A DNA stretch of 64,000 nt from Verrucomicrobiota bacterium (GCA_016713365.1 JADJPG010000007.1:1-64000); one strand, 5' to 3'; positions 10,480 through 19,440 are shown, counted from the first letter of the stretch. Notes: generated from the letters alone by a model not told the origin. A program made the numbers and translations.

Positions 10480-11403
10480 TCAGGAGAATTTCCTCCATCC
10501 CTTTCCTTCAAATTCGAAGTGAAACAAGGTCGGGTGGAACATCTCTGCCAGCATTTGCAGTGAATCCACCAAGCGCGGCCCCGGCCGGTTGAAATACTGG
10601 TTCCCGTCCACCAGATAAACGCGCCGTTGTTTCACGGCCCGGAGTTTCTCCCAGCCCGGATTCCTCGTCAGGGCATCCATCTCGCGCGCCACCCGCTCCA
10701 AACCAAACCCGCACGGCATTACCACGAGAATATCCGCATTCGCATCCCGCACCGCGTCCCACGCCAGCCACGGGGAATGCTTTCCTGGTTCGCCGAACAG
10801 ATTCCTTCCGCCAGCTAGTTCCACCAACTCCGGCACCCAATTCCCCGCCGCCATCACCGGATCCAGCCACTCGATGCACGCCACGCCCGGACGCTTCTCC
10901 AGCGGCGCGGCGCGTTGAATGACATCGGCCACGCGCGACTTCAATCCGCGCACTACCTCCCTGCCCTGCTCCGCAACGTCCATCGCCGCCCCCACCGTGT
11001 GCATGTCGTCCCACAAATGTGCGAAGCGCTGCGGCGAGAGTGAAATCAATCTCGGCTTCGACTCCGCCCAACCCGCCACCGCAGCTTCCACCTGCTGCAA
11101 GTCTACCGCGCATACCTCGCACTGCGCCTGCGTGACAATCAGGTCCGGCTTCAAGGCACGAATTCCCTCCACGTCCACGTCGTAGAGTGACACGGCGTTT
11201 TGCAGGAGCGATTTCACGTCGCGATCGATCGCCGCGCTCGGCTTCGATGAATCCACCCGCGACGACGTGCAGACGGGAACGTGCAGAATCTCCGGCGGGA
11301 AATCGCACTCATGCGAACGCCCCACCAATCGCGACGCACCGCCGAGCGCGCAAATAATCTCGGTGGCGCTGGGCAGGAGGGAAACAATTCGCTTAGCGGA
11401 CAT
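10480..11403 (-). CDS. BtuF/FecB-like periplasmic-binding-fold protein (cobalamin-binding type)
   Basis: About 307 aa from an ATG at 11403 (MSAKRIVSLLPSATEIICAL); an upstream in-frame start at 11454 adds 17 residues unlike the family. RIVSLLPSATEI and VGRSHECDFP are hallmarks of the BtuF-like class of type III periplasmic binding proteins, followed by LKPDLIVTQAQCEVCAV, WVPELVELAGG and a long domain-linking helix. No signal peptide or lipobox is visible with either start, so this may be one of the cytoplasmic BtuF-like proteins often annotated as cobalamin-binding. No BtuC/BtuD transporter genes are adjacent. Cobalamin as ligand is inference. The gene is convergent with the response regulator and divergent from aspS. 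Confidence 0.75.
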   Translation of the reverse strand: MSAKRIVSLLPSATEIICALGGASRLVGRSHECDFPPEILHVPVCTSSRVDSSKPSAAIDRDVKSLLQNAVSLYDVDVEGIRALKPDLIVTQAQCEVCAVDLQQVEAAVAGWAESKPRLISLSPQRFAHLWDDMHTVGAAMDVAEQGREVVRGLKSRVADVIQRAAPLEKRPGVACIEWLDPVMAAGNWVPELVELAGGRNLFGEPGKHSPWLAWDAVRDANADILVVMPCGFGLERVAREMDALTRNPGWEKLRAVKQRRVYLVDGNQYFNRPGPRLVDSLQMLAEMFHPTLFHFEFEGKGWRKFS

Positions 11404-11563
11404 GCGCCCGAGGTTTAAACAAGCGCCCGAAAGCGGCGAGCGGAAACTGCCCACCCACCGCGTCAGGGCTGCTTACTTTTGCTTTGAATTCAGCCACCTT
11501 CCGCGCCACACTCCGCCTCCCTCGGACCGGCCCAAAACACGCCGCCTCTCGGGAATCGACGAC

Positions 11564-13366
11564 ATGAAACGCACGCATCATTGCAACGAGCTCCGCGCCG
11601 AACACGCCGGACAAACTGTGACTTTGACCGGCTGGGTCCATTCCCGCCGCGACCTCGGCGGTCTCCTCTTCATCGACCTCCGCGATCGCGAAGGCCGCAC
11701 GCAGACCGTTTTCGATCCCGCTGATTTGCCGAAGGAAGTTTTCGAAGTCGCCACTCATCTGCACAGCGAATCCGTCATCGAGATCAGCGGCAAGGTGCGC
11801 GTGCGTCCGACCGGCACGAACAACGACAAGATTCCGACCGGCCAGGTCGAAGTGCTCGTCAAAGGCTTCACCGTCCTCAACAACGCCGAGATTCTCCCCT
11901 TCCCCGTCGATGACCCGGAAGTCGCGAACAAGGTCAACGAGGAGCTCCGTCTCCAATATCGTTACCTCGACCTGCGCCGCCCGGAGATGATTCGCAACCT
12001 GCGCCTCCGCTCGAAGGTCGCCATCGCGACGCGCAGCTTCATGGACGAGCAAGGCTTCCTCGAAGTCGAGACGCCCACGCTCTTCAAGTCCACGCCCGAA
12101 GGCGCGCGCGAATTCCTCGTCCCGAACCGCCGCGATCCCGGCACGTTCTACGCGCTCCCGCAGTCGCCGCAGCAGTTCAAGCAGATCCTGATGGTCAGCG
12201 GCGTGGAACGCTACTTCCAGCTCGCCCGCTGCTATCGCGACGAAGATCTGCGCGCCGACCGCCAGCCCGAGTTCACGCAGGTCGACATCGAGATGTCGTT
12301 CATCGACCGCGAAGACATCTACGCGCTGATCGAAGGTTTGCTGAAGAAGGTGTGGAAGACCGCGCTCAACATCGACGTCCCCACGCCCTTCAAGCGCATC
12401 AGCTTTGAAGAAGCGCTCAACCGCTGGGGCATCGACAAGCCCGATACGCGCTTCGGCATGGAGCTCGTGGATTTCACCGAGGAATTCCGCGCGAGCACCT
12501 TCAAGGTGTTCAGCGGCGCCATCGCCAGCGGCGGCGTCGTGAAAGCCATCAACGCCCGCGGCCTCGCCGGCGCGACGCAGGGCCAGATCGAAACGATGAC
12601 CGAGACCGCGAAAGGTTTTGGCGCGAAAGGTCTCGCCTACATCAAGGTGGAGAATGGTGAATGGAAATCACCCATCGTGAAGTTCTTCAGCGATGCAGAG
12701 AAGGCCGCGCTCACGACGAAGCTCTCCATTCAGGAAGGCGACCTCATCCTCTTCGCCGCCGATCAGTGGCTGAACGCCTGCGAAATACTCGGCAAGATTC
12801 GTCTCTACTGCGCCGACGTGCTCAAGGCCCAGGGCAAGCTCACCATCGACCCGACGCGCTTTGACTTCCTCTGGGTCGTCGAATTCCCGCTGCTCGGTTT
12901 CGACCGCGAAATGAATCGGTGGTATTCCAGCCATCACCCGTTCACCGCGCCCGTCGCGGACGACATCCCGCTGCTCAAGACCGACCCGAAGAAGGTCCGC
13001 GGCCAGCACTACGACATCGTGGTCAACGGCGTGGAACTCGGCGGTGGATCGATTCGTATTCACCAGCCCGACGTGCAGAAGACCATCTTCGAGGAACTGC
13101 TCCAGATTCCGCCGGACGAAACGAAGAGCCGCTTCGGCTACATGCTGGAAGCCTTCAAGTATGGCGCGCCCCCGCACGGCGGCATCGCGCTCGGCTTCGA
13201 TCGCCTCTGCGCCATTCTCTGCGGCACGACGAGCATCCGCGACGTCATCGCCTTCCCGAAGACCGCGAAAGGCGTCTGCCTCATGACCGACAGCCCGAGC
13301 CAGGTCACCCCTCGCCAGCTCCGCGACCTGCACATCGAAGTGAAGGCAGCGGTGAAGAAGGAATGA
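11564..13366 (+). CDS. aspS: Aspartyl-tRNA synthetase
   Basis: 600 aa from ATG 11564 (MKRTHHCNELRAEHAGQ), the usual length for bacterial class IIb AspRS. The reading frame is open further upstream but that part is unrelated. N-terminal OB-fold anticodon-binding domain (TLTGWVHSRRDLGGLLFIDL), class II motif 2 (RCYRDEDLRADRQPEFTQVD, about 220-240), a bacterial GAD insertion domain in the middle (GGVVKAINARGLAGATQGQ) and motif 3 (GIALGFDRLCAILCGT). It charges tRNA-Asp in the cytoplasm. Whether it also charges tRNA-Asn cannot be decided here. The next gene starts 4 bp after the stop, suggesting cotranscription. Confidence 0.97.
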   Translation: MKRTHHCNELRAEHAGQTVTLTGWVHSRRDLGGLLFIDLRDREGRTQTVFDPADLPKEVFEVATHLHSESVIEISGKVRVRPTGTNNDKIPTGQVEVLVKGFTVLNNAEILPFPVDDPEVANKVNEELRLQYRYLDLRRPEMIRNLRLRSKVAIATRSFMDEQGFLEVETPTLFKSTPEGAREFLVPNRRDPGTFYALPQSPQQFKQILMVSGVERYFQLARCYRDEDLRADRQPEFTQVDIEMSFIDREDIYALIEGLLKKVWKTALNIDVPTPFKRISFEEALNRWGIDKPDTRFGMELVDFTEEFRASTFKVFSGAIASGGVVKAINARGLAGATQGQIETMTETAKGFGAKGLAYIKVENGEWKSPIVKFFSDAEKAALTTKLSIQEGDLILFAADQWLNACEILGKIRLYCADVLKAQGKLTIDPTRFDFLWVVEFPLLGFDREMNRWYSSHHPFTAPVADDIPLLKTDPKKVRGQHYDIVVNGVELGGGSIRIHQPDVQKTIFEELLQIPPDETKSRFGYMLEAFKYGAPPHGGIALGFDRLCAILCGTTSIRDVIAFPKTAKGVCLMTDSPSQVTPRQLRDLHIEVKAAVKKE

Positions 13367-13370
13367 TGCT

Positions 13371-14237
13371 GTGGCGATCGGCAAGTTGACATGGCGTAAG
13401 GTCAGCAAGCTTGCGGTCATCACGCTCGTGGTCGGCTACGTCCTCGCTTGCGCGACAGTCTGGGCGTTCCAGCGAAGCCTTCTTTACTTCCCTACGGCAT
13501 TCACTGTCGCAGTGGCTGAGTCCATCGGATCGAAGGAAGGACTCCTTCCCTGGCGAAACAGCCGGGGCGAACTGATTGGCTGGAAGCTGCCGGCGAAGAC
13601 CAATTCCTCCGGGCAGATCCTGATTCTCCACGGCAACGCCGGAAGCGCCGTTCAACGCGGATACCTCGCTCATCCCGCTTACGAAGCGACAGCGTGTGAT
13701 GTCTTCTTGCTGGAATACCCAGGCTACGGCGCTCGTCCGGGCACACCATCTATGGGGAGCTTTCTCGCCGCTGCAGATGAGGCGTTCAAAGAGCTGGCGC
13801 AGAAGCCGGTCTACGTCGTCAGCGAGTCCATCGGAACCGGAGCAGCCGCTCACCTCGCCAAATCGTATCCCGACAAAGTCCACGGAATGCTCATGTTCGT
13901 GCCCTACGACGACCTCGCATCCGTTGCCCAACGCCAGATGTGGTGGCTCCCCGCGAGCATGTTGCTGAAGGACCGATATCAACCAGCGAAGTGGTTGAAC
14001 GACTACCGCGGACCGGTCAAAGTCGTGCTCGCCGGAGAAGACGAAATCGTGCCCGTGGAACTCGGTAGGAATCTCTTCGAAAGTTACCAAGGGCCGAAGC
14101 AGCTGCAGATCATCCCAAACGCCCGGCACAACGATCCCACATCGCAACCGATCGATTGGTGGAAGGGAGTGGTTCAGTTCTGGAAGACCAATCGACTGAA
14201 CAGGGCGGTGCCCTCACCTCAAAATGCATCGCCTTAA
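13371..14237 (+). CDS. Membrane-anchored alpha/beta hydrolase (ABHD13/Bem46-like)
   Basis: 288 aa, starting at a GTG 4 bp after the aspS stop. One N-terminal transmembrane helix (VITLVVGYVLACATVWAF) precedes QRSLLYFPT, a typical opening of the Bem46/ABHD13 group. Oxyanion motif LHGNAGS, nucleophile elbow VSESIGTG (Ser in S-E-S-I-G instead of the standard GxSxG), acid in LAGEDEIVP and catalytic His in NARHND complete the triad. The catalytic domain should lie outside the cytoplasmic membrane. Substrate unknown. The upstream distance implies an operon with aspS. Confidence 0.82.
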   Translation: MAIGKLTWRKVSKLAVITLVVGYVLACATVWAFQRSLLYFPTAFTVAVAESIGSKEGLLPWRNSRGELIGWKLPAKTNSSGQILILHGNAGSAVQRGYLAHPAYEATACDVFLLEYPGYGARPGTPSMGSFLAAADEAFKELAQKPVYVVSESIGTGAAAHLAKSYPDKVHGMLMFVPYDDLASVAQRQMWWLPASMLLKDRYQPAKWLNDYRGPVKVVLAGEDEIVPVELGRNLFESYQGPKQLQIIPNARHNDPTSQPIDWWKGVVQFWKTNRLNRAVPSPQNASP

Positions 14238-14297
14238 ACGACCCGTCGCCGCCAGATTCCGTCATTGACCGAAATGACATCCGGGGCACTGTTCCAC

Positions 14298-14555
14298 ATG
14301 CCCAAAGGCCGAAGAAGGCTTGTGCTCATCGCGCTCGTAGTCATCGCGTGCGGAGGAGCTCTGCTCACTTGGATTTGGGAGCGAGAGGAATCACCTGAAG
14401 TGAAGCTCGTATTTCTTGGCTACACCAATGAACTAATCGGTGTTTACAATCTTGGACCCTCATTTGAGGTATCGTCGTGGACTCCAAAGGCTATCATAGG
14501 AATAACCAATGGCGGTGAAACTCCTATCTTCCCATTCCTTGGTCCAAAGGCGTGA
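14298..14555 (+). CDS. Small membrane-anchored hypothetical protein, probably truncated by a frameshift
   Basis: From ATG 14298: MPKGRRRLVLIALVVIACGG gives a signal anchor, followed by VKLVFLGYTNELIGVYNLGP and AIIGITNGGETPIFP. I recall small verrucomicrobial proteins in which a membrane helix is followed by LxFLGYTN and a beta-rich tail, but cannot assign a function. The frame stops early at 14555. A second open frame at 14568-14780 (VWVTNPPPEKRFHIDAP) could be its displaced C-terminal half. An earlier in-frame ATG lies at 14265. Confidence 0.45.
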   Translation: MPKGRRRLVLIALVVIACGGALLTWIWEREESPEVKLVFLGYTNELIGVYNLGPSFEVSSWTPKAIIGITNGGETPIFPFLGPKA

Positions 14556-14786
14556 AACTCGGCGCAAATGGGAAATATCTTAATCGCAAAATTGATCAAT
14601 CAACTCAAGAGCTCTTCAATAGGTTCCATCGCCCGAGTATTGCCGTCCCCCCAGCTCCAGTGGGCGCAGAGCGTGTGGGTCACAAATCCCCCACCTGAGA
14701 AACGATTTCACATCGACGCACCGTCGCTGCCGTTCAAATTCGAGCCACCATCCCGAGAAACAAATACGATGGTGCAATAAAACTGA

Positions 14787-15662
14787 TCACCTCGTCGCCA
14801 ATGCTTTCCAAATCACCGCTGGGTTGTCGGTAATGATTCCATCCACGCCCGCCGCGAAAAGCTGCTGCGCCATCGCTGCGTCGTTGATGGTGTAAACCCA
14901 GACCTTCAGTTCGCGTTCGTGCGCGGCTTTCAAGGCGGCGGCGTCCACTTGTTTGTTCCACACCGCCGCGTGAGCGCCGAGGCCTTTGATCTCGTCGAGC
15001 CACGCCGGACTTAATGCCTTTTCTGCGTCGCTCAGCTTCTTGCCGTCCTTGGTGCCGGGCGGGCCGAGCGCGCCGAGCACCTGACGCGGCTCCAGCCGAT
15101 GGAGGTCGCGCAGGTAATCCCAGTCGAACGCCTGCACGACGACCTGGTTCACGAGCTGACGGTCGTTCAGCAACTTCACGCACGCCGCCGCATCACCAGC
15201 CTTGCGTTCGATAAGCGTCACGCTGCCGCGCTGGATGACATCCAGCGATTCGTTGAGCGTCGGCAAGGCGACTCCTGTTTGCGGATGCTTGAACCATTTT
15301 CCCGCGTCGAGCTGGCGAAGTTCCGCCAGCGTCCTGTCGGCGACGTTGAGGCCGCGACCGCCCCAACGGTTCGTCGCGTCGGTGGTGCGGTCGAGCGTGT
15401 AATCGTGCAGCACCACGAGCTGGCCGTCCTTGCTGTGATGGTAGTCGAGCTCGACCATGTCCGCGCCCGACACCACCCCGCGCTCGAACGCCGGCAGGGT
15501 GTTCTCCGGCGCCATCGCCGAGTAACCGCGATGCGCAATCACGAGCGGGCGCGGGCTTTCCAGCAACTTCTCCGCAGGCGATGGCGCAGCGACTCCGCTG
15601 ACGGGCAGAAAAACCATCGACGCGAAGGCAGCAGCGTAGGCAAAGAGTTTCGTGAAGTGCAT
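14787..15662 (-). CDS. Exported glycerophosphodiester phosphodiesterase
   Basis: 291 aa from ATG 15662 (MHFTKLFAYAAAFASMVFLP), which places a cleavable signal peptide at the N-terminus; a longer start at 15782 lies inside an intergenic repeat and is unlikely. GDPD family motifs: PLVIAHRGYSAMAPENT, ADMVELDYHHSKDGQLVVLHD (catalytic His and metal-binding acids), LIERKAG and VYTINDAA, DGIITDNP at the end. It hydrolyses glycerophosphodiesters to glycerol-3-phosphate and an alcohol, here probably in the periplasm. Stand-alone, convergent with the small hypothetical gene. Confidence 0.9.
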   Translation of the reverse strand: MHFTKLFAYAAAFASMVFLPVSGVAAPSPAEKLLESPRPLVIAHRGYSAMAPENTLPAFERGVVSGADMVELDYHHSKDGQLVVLHDYTLDRTTDATNRWGGRGLNVADRTLAELRQLDAGKWFKHPQTGVALPTLNESLDVIQRGSVTLIERKAGDAAACVKLLNDRQLVNQVVVQAFDWDYLRDLHRLEPRQVLGALGPPGTKDGKKLSDAEKALSPAWLDEIKGLGAHAAVWNKQVDAAALKAAHERELKVWVYTINDAAMAQQLFAAGVDGIITDNPAVIWKALATR

Positions 15663-15729
15663 GCCGAAAAGGTAACGCTCGCCGAAGGCCAGCGACAAGC
15701 GAAGTCTGGCGAAACCGAGACGACCGCCC

Positions 15730-15946
15730 CAACGGAGCGCCGAACTCCGATTCGGCGCGTTCCAAATCGGAAGCAAAACCAACGAAAGAAAACCAAGGGA
15801 ACGAAGGAGCGACTCCGTTTAACTCTAGCCTTAGCGAGCATTCGATTCGAATGGTCGACAATTTCTCTTCGCCGAGCTTTGTTCCCTTCGCGCCCTTCTG
15901 TTGATTCGCCTTACACCCCGCCGAAACGGAGTTCGGCGCTCCGTTG
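15730..15946. repeat. Intergenic element bounded by 28-bp inverted repeats
   Basis: 15730-15757 and 15919-15946 are inverted copies matching at 27 of 28 positions. Each core (AACGGAGCGCCGAACTCCG and its complement) is itself a hairpin. The 161 bp between them contains CCAAGGGAACGAAGGAGCG and TTTGTTCCCTTCGCGCCC, also roughly inverted. It fills most of the 330-bp gap between the GDPD and HAD genes, and looks like a small non-coding mobile or REP/MITE-like sequence. No ORF of note inside. Confidence 0.6.
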
Positions 15947-15992
15947 AAGTTTGTCGCTTGCACTCGCGGCAGCGGTTCCCATTCTTCCCGGC

Positions 15993-16658
15993 GTGAGCGC
16001 TGCAAAACAAATTCAGGCTGTGGTCTTCGACATGGACGGCGTGTTGACGGATTCCGAACCTCTCATCAACGCCGCCGCAGTCGCGATGTTCCGCGAGAAA
16101 GGCGTCATCGTGCAGCCCGAGGATTTCCTGCCGTTCGTCGGCACCGGCGAGGATCGTTACATCGGCGGCGTGGCGGAGAAATACGGCGTGACGTTGAATC
16201 CGCCCGCCGCCAAGAAGCGCACCTACGAACTCTATCTCGACCTCGTGCCGCAGCAGCTCCGCGCCTTCCCCGGCGCGGTGGAACTCGTGTGCACGTGCAA
16301 GGCGGCCGGCTTGAAAGTTGCCGTCGCTTCCAGCGCGGACCTCATCAAGATCCACGCGAACCTGAACCAGATCGGCCTGCCGCCGTCCGAATGGGACGCG
16401 ATTGTTTCCGGCGATGATGTCGCGCGCAAGAAGCCGGCACCAGACATTTTCCTCGCGGCGGCGCGCAAGCTCGGCGTGGAGCCGACCGCGTGTGCGGGGA
16501 TTGAAGACGCCGTTCACGGTGTGGAGGCATTGAAGGCGGCGGGCATGCGATGCATCGCCGTGGCGCAAAGTTTCCCGGCGGACCAATTGCGCTCGGCGGA
16601 TGTGGTGTTGCCGACGATCGCCGACGTTTCGCTGGCGATTCTGAAGAACCGGAACTGA
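15993..16658 (+). CDS. HAD-superfamily phosphatase/phosphomutase (beta-PGM-like)
   Basis: 221 aa from GTG 15993 (VSAAKQIQAVVFDMDGVLTD); an in-frame TTG at 15951 would add 14 residues running back into the repeat. HAD motif I DMDGVLTDSEP (nucleophile D13, acid D15), motif II Ser in VAVASSAD, motif III Lys in RKKPAPDIF, motif IV in CAGIEDAVHGVEALKAAGM. The cap is the alpha-helical C1 type, as in beta-phosphoglucomutase and related sugar-phosphate phosphatases. Substrate unknown. Cytoplasmic. It converges with the FIST gene, 11 bp away. Confidence 0.85.
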   Translation: MSAAKQIQAVVFDMDGVLTDSEPLINAAAVAMFREKGVIVQPEDFLPFVGTGEDRYIGGVAEKYGVTLNPPAAKKRTYELYLDLVPQQLRAFPGAVELVCTCKAAGLKVAVASSADLIKIHANLNQIGLPPSEWDAIVSGDDVARKKPAPDIFLAAARKLGVEPTACAGIEDAVHGVEALKAAGMRCIAVAQSFPADQLRSADVVLPTIADVSLAILKNRN

Positions 16659-16669
16659 CCGTCTCGAGG

Positions 16670-17881
16670 CTAGTCCTCCGCGGGGACGTCGTCCGACTTC
16701 TTCACGAAGAGCGCTAGGGACGCGGTGTAGCCGTGGAGGAAGTTCTTCGCCCCAACCGGACCGAGCTCGCCATTGCAGAAGAATCCCGTAAGACCGAACG
16801 GACCCAGCTCATCCTGCACGTGCCGAGCATCGTGGTCCGGCGTGCCGAAGAGATGCTGGCCACGACCGTTGCAGCTGCAAAGAACGCCGCCATAAATCGT
16901 CCGCCCCAGGAAACGCCGCTTGGCCCGGCGCAGGAGCGAGATGATGTCTTCTGATCCCGTCGCCGCCGCGCGGCACTGGAACTGAATGGTCTGGCCCGGT
17001 CGAGGGTAGGCGCCGATGGCCACGGTGCCTGAATCGGGATCGACGCCGAGCAAGTTGCGGATGAGAAAATCGCCGCGATGAAATTCGTCGAGGTATTCGT
17101 TCACGACAAGGCCGACGAAGAGATTTCCCTGCGCCTGCTTTTGCTCCTTCACGGACAGGCTCGCGTAGGTTTCAGCGAGAACTTCATAGGCCGGCCGGTT
17201 GCCGATCTCGTGAATGATGTTCTTCTCGACCTTGGTGATGGTCCACGTCTCACCGATCGGATTGCAGCCCTGCGAAATCACGCTCTCCGGCGAGACATCG
17301 CCCCCGATCGATACCGCGATTCCACCATCAGTGAACACATCGCCATTCAGGTAAATCTGCGTCTCGTGAACGGACGGTTCGCCGCTGGCGATACCGCCGA
17401 GAATCGGCAGTGGCGCGTAGGCTTCGTTCCAGGCGCGAAGCCAGCTTTCGCAGTCGAGGTGGAACGGGTCGGCGAAACACAGCCAGCCGTTCGTCTGCTC
17501 CGGGCGCACAGCGTTCTCCAAGTGCCAGTAGGCCGGACCGGTGGATTCCTCGACTTGATCCTGCGTGAAGCGCACCGCTTCGAGCTTTGCGCCCGGCAGA
17601 GAGTAGAGGCCCAGGACGATCCCGGCGTCTTCCTCAAACTCACGCGCCCCGGCGATGAGGCTTCCGCTGGAGCAACCGACGAGCAACGGCACCTGGGCGT
17701 GGACACGAATGATCTCCAACAACGCCGGCGCGGCTTCGAAGTATTGCGGCGTGACGAAGATCACCCCGAGATCCACCCGGGGCGCCTTGAGCTGAGTGCG
17801 AAGCTTTTCTGCCCACGCGCGCAACTTGTCTTCGTCCAGCTCGCCCTGCCAGTGGGCGGCCACGGAATACTCATTCTGCAT
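16670..17881 (-). CDS. FIST N/C domain small-ligand sensory protein
   Basis: 403 aa, no signal peptide. The N-terminal half has the FIST_N pattern (LGVIFVTPQYFEAA, VPLLVGCSSGSLIAGAREFE). The C-terminal half has FIST_C features (NPIGETWTITKVEKNIIHEI, YEVLAETYASL, GFFCNGELGPVGAKNFLHGY). FIST proteins are thought to sense small ligands such as amino acids and are often linked to signalling domains; this one is a bare FIST protein. No kinase or chemotaxis gene is adjacent. A 211-bp divergent region (17882-18092) separates it from the sigma-factor operon. Confidence 0.85.
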   Translation of the reverse strand: MQNEYSVAAHWQGELDEDKLRAWAEKLRTQLKAPRVDLGVIFVTPQYFEAAPALLEIIRVHAQVPLLVGCSSGSLIAGAREFEEDAGIVLGLYSLPGAKLEAVRFTQDQVEESTGPAYWHLENAVRPEQTNGWLCFADPFHLDCESWLRAWNEAYAPLPILGGIASGEPSVHETQIYLNGDVFTDGGIAVSIGGDVSPESVISQGCNPIGETWTITKVEKNIIHEIGNRPAYEVLAETYASLSVKEQKQAQGNLFVGLVVNEYLDEFHRGDFLIRNLLGVDPDSGTVAIGAYPRPGQTIQFQCRAAATGSEDIISLLRRAKRRFLGRTIYGGVLCSCNGRGQHLFGTPDHDARHVQDELGPFGLTGFFCNGELGPVGAKNFLHGYTASLALFVKKSDDVPAED

Positions 17882-18092
17882 GCGGGAAAACTAACGTGGT
17901 GCGCCTCGATGGCAACTCTGGAGGCAGCGCGTTTGACGCGAATCAGTCATGGAATGATTGCGGAAGGAACGGGAAAGTTCGCTTACCTGGCGGCTTGTCT
18001 TCCGAATGCAGCCATGGCCTGATGATAAAAATTCTCCTTCGCGATGGCCGAGTTCGGCTGTAACCCCGGAGGCGAAACCCCGGTCAACTGGA

Positions 18093-18716
18093 ATGAACGT
18101 GTTGGTTCGAGAAGCTGCCAAGGCGGCCCAAGCCGCTGAAGTGCTCGATGTCGCGGAGTGCGTGAAACGCGTCCGCCGCGGCGAGGAGGATGCCGCTCGC
18201 TCGCTGTTGAACCACTTGTTCCCGCTGGTGCTGAGCGTGGTCCGGGGTCACCGCCCGCGCCGCATGAGCGAGGATGACTTGACCCAGACGATATTCGTCA
18301 AAGTGTTCACCAAGCTCGAACAATACTCAGGCGCCGTGCCGCTGGAGCACTGGGTGTCGCGCATTGCCGTGAACACCTGCCTGAACGCGTTGCAGGCGGA
18401 GAAGATTCGCCCCGAATTGCGGTGGGCGGATTTGACCGAGGAGGAGGAACACGTGGTGCAGACCCTCGACACCACCGCCGGCGAACTGGAGCCGGGCTAC
18501 AGCCTCGGGTCACGGGATCTCACGGACAAATTACTCGACTGCCTCAAGCCAAACGATCGTCTGCTCGTCAGCCTGCTCCACATGGAGGGACGCTCCGTCG
18601 AGGAAGTGAAACAAATCACCGGCTGGAACATTTCAATGATCAAGGTTCGCGCTTTTCGCGCCCGGAAACGGATGCGCAAGCACATGGAGACCTTGATGAA
18701 GGAGAACACGCCGTGA
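18093..18716 (+). CDS. ECF-type RNA polymerase sigma factor
   Basis: 207 aa from ATG 18093 (MNVLVREAAKAAQAAEVLDV); the frame is open upstream but that part resembles non-coding sequence. Sigma region 2 with LFPLVLSVVRGHRPRRMSED and DLTQTIFVKVFTKLEQY, then VSRIAVNTCLNAL. Sigma region 4 helix-turn-helix: LLVSLLHMEGRSVEEVKQIT, then RAFRARKRMRKHM. It directs core polymerase to a stress regulon. The stop overlaps the start of the next gene by 4 bp (GTGA), and that gene overlaps a third, so the three are translationally coupled. Confidence 0.92.
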   Translation: MNVLVREAAKAAQAAEVLDVAECVKRVRRGEEDAARSLLNHLFPLVLSVVRGHRPRRMSEDDLTQTIFVKVFTKLEQYSGAVPLEHWVSRIAVNTCLNALQAEKIRPELRWADLTEEEEHVVQTLDTTAGELEPGYSLGSRDLTDKLLDCLKPNDRLLVSLLHMEGRSVEEVKQITGWNISMIKVRAFRARKRMRKHMETLMKENTP

Positions 18717-19009
18717 ACGAATCGGAGCACGACTTGAACCGGTTGTTGCGTTCCGCGGCCAAGGCCCCCAAGGAAACGCCGGACGGACCTTCCCCCGCCT
18801 TGGAACAACGCATCCTTGCGCAGTGGCGCAGCGGCGCCGAAGCGGTGGAGGAATGGTTCACGCATCTCCCGCTCTACCGCCGCGCGCTCGTCGTCGCCTG
18901 CGGTCTCACGCTGGTCGCGTTGATCGTTTATTTTCCGGACATCACTGGGGATTCCGCGGACGAGGTCGACCTCGTAACTACCCCGCTCGACATGACTTCA
19001 CTGCCATGA
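18713..19009 (+). CDS. Small single-pass membrane protein, candidate anti-sigma factor
   Basis: 98 aa from a GTG overlapping the sigma stop codon (VNESEHDLNRLLRSAAKAPK). Soluble N-terminal ~55 residues, one transmembrane helix (ALVVACGLTLVALIVYF, about 60-78), and a short outer tail. Size, position and topology fit an anti-sigma factor of the CnrY/small membrane type that holds the ECF factor at the membrane. I see no zinc-binding HxxxCxxC (ZAS) motif, so the assignment rests on context. Its stop overlaps the next start (ATGA at 19006). Confidence 0.6.
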   Translation: MNESEHDLNRLLRSAAKAPKETPDGPSPALEQRILAQWRSGAEAVEEWFTHLPLYRRALVVACGLTLVALIVYFPDITGDSADEVDLVTTPLDMTSLP

Positions 19010-19440
19010 GCCACTTCACCAAACGCAAGGCGCTGACCTATCTTGTTGCCATTTTCCTCGCCGGAGCGGCCTGCGGAACCATCCTCGGTTACGTCTCCGG
19101 CAAGCATCAGGCAGCATCGCCCACCCGGCAAAAGGAGATCTGCGACCGGACGTTGAAGAAGCTGCAGACGCGGCTGGATCTCTCTGACGAACAAGTGGCA
19201 CGGATCAAACCGATCGTGGAACAGAACAGCGCCTCCATGCAGACCATCCAGCGGGAATCCTGGCAACGCGTCTCCGATGTCGTGAAGCGGATGAACACCC
19301 AAATCGCTGGTCACCTCTCCGCCGACCAGAAGCAGAAACTGGAAGCGATGGAGAATCAGCGCTGTGAAAATGTCCGCAAGAAATGCGGCACGCCGCGCGC
19401 GGAATCCTCCGACAACACCGACGCCAGCCGCAGCAAATAA
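19006..19440 (+). CDS. Periplasmic Spy/CnrX-like stress or metal sensor
   Basis: 144 aa. An N-terminal membrane anchor (ALTYLVAIFLAGAACGTILG) precedes a helical periplasmic domain with two LTxxQ-like hairpins: LDLSDEQVARIKPIVEQN and LSADQKQKLEAMENQR. This is the Spy/ZraP/CnrX family pattern. In Cupriavidus the CnrYXH set uses such a protein to control an ECF sigma factor in response to Ni/Co; here His residues are few and Cys pairs (KEICD, QRCEN, KKCGT) could serve instead. Metal sensing is inference. Ends 6 bp from the convergent pafA stop. Confidence 0.7.
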   Translation: MSHFTKRKALTYLVAIFLAGAACGTILGYVSGKHQAASPTRQKEICDRTLKKLQTRLDLSDEQVARIKPIVEQNSASMQTIQRESWQRVSDVVKRMNTQIAGHLSADQKQKLEAMENQRCENVRKKCGTPRAESSDNTDASRSK

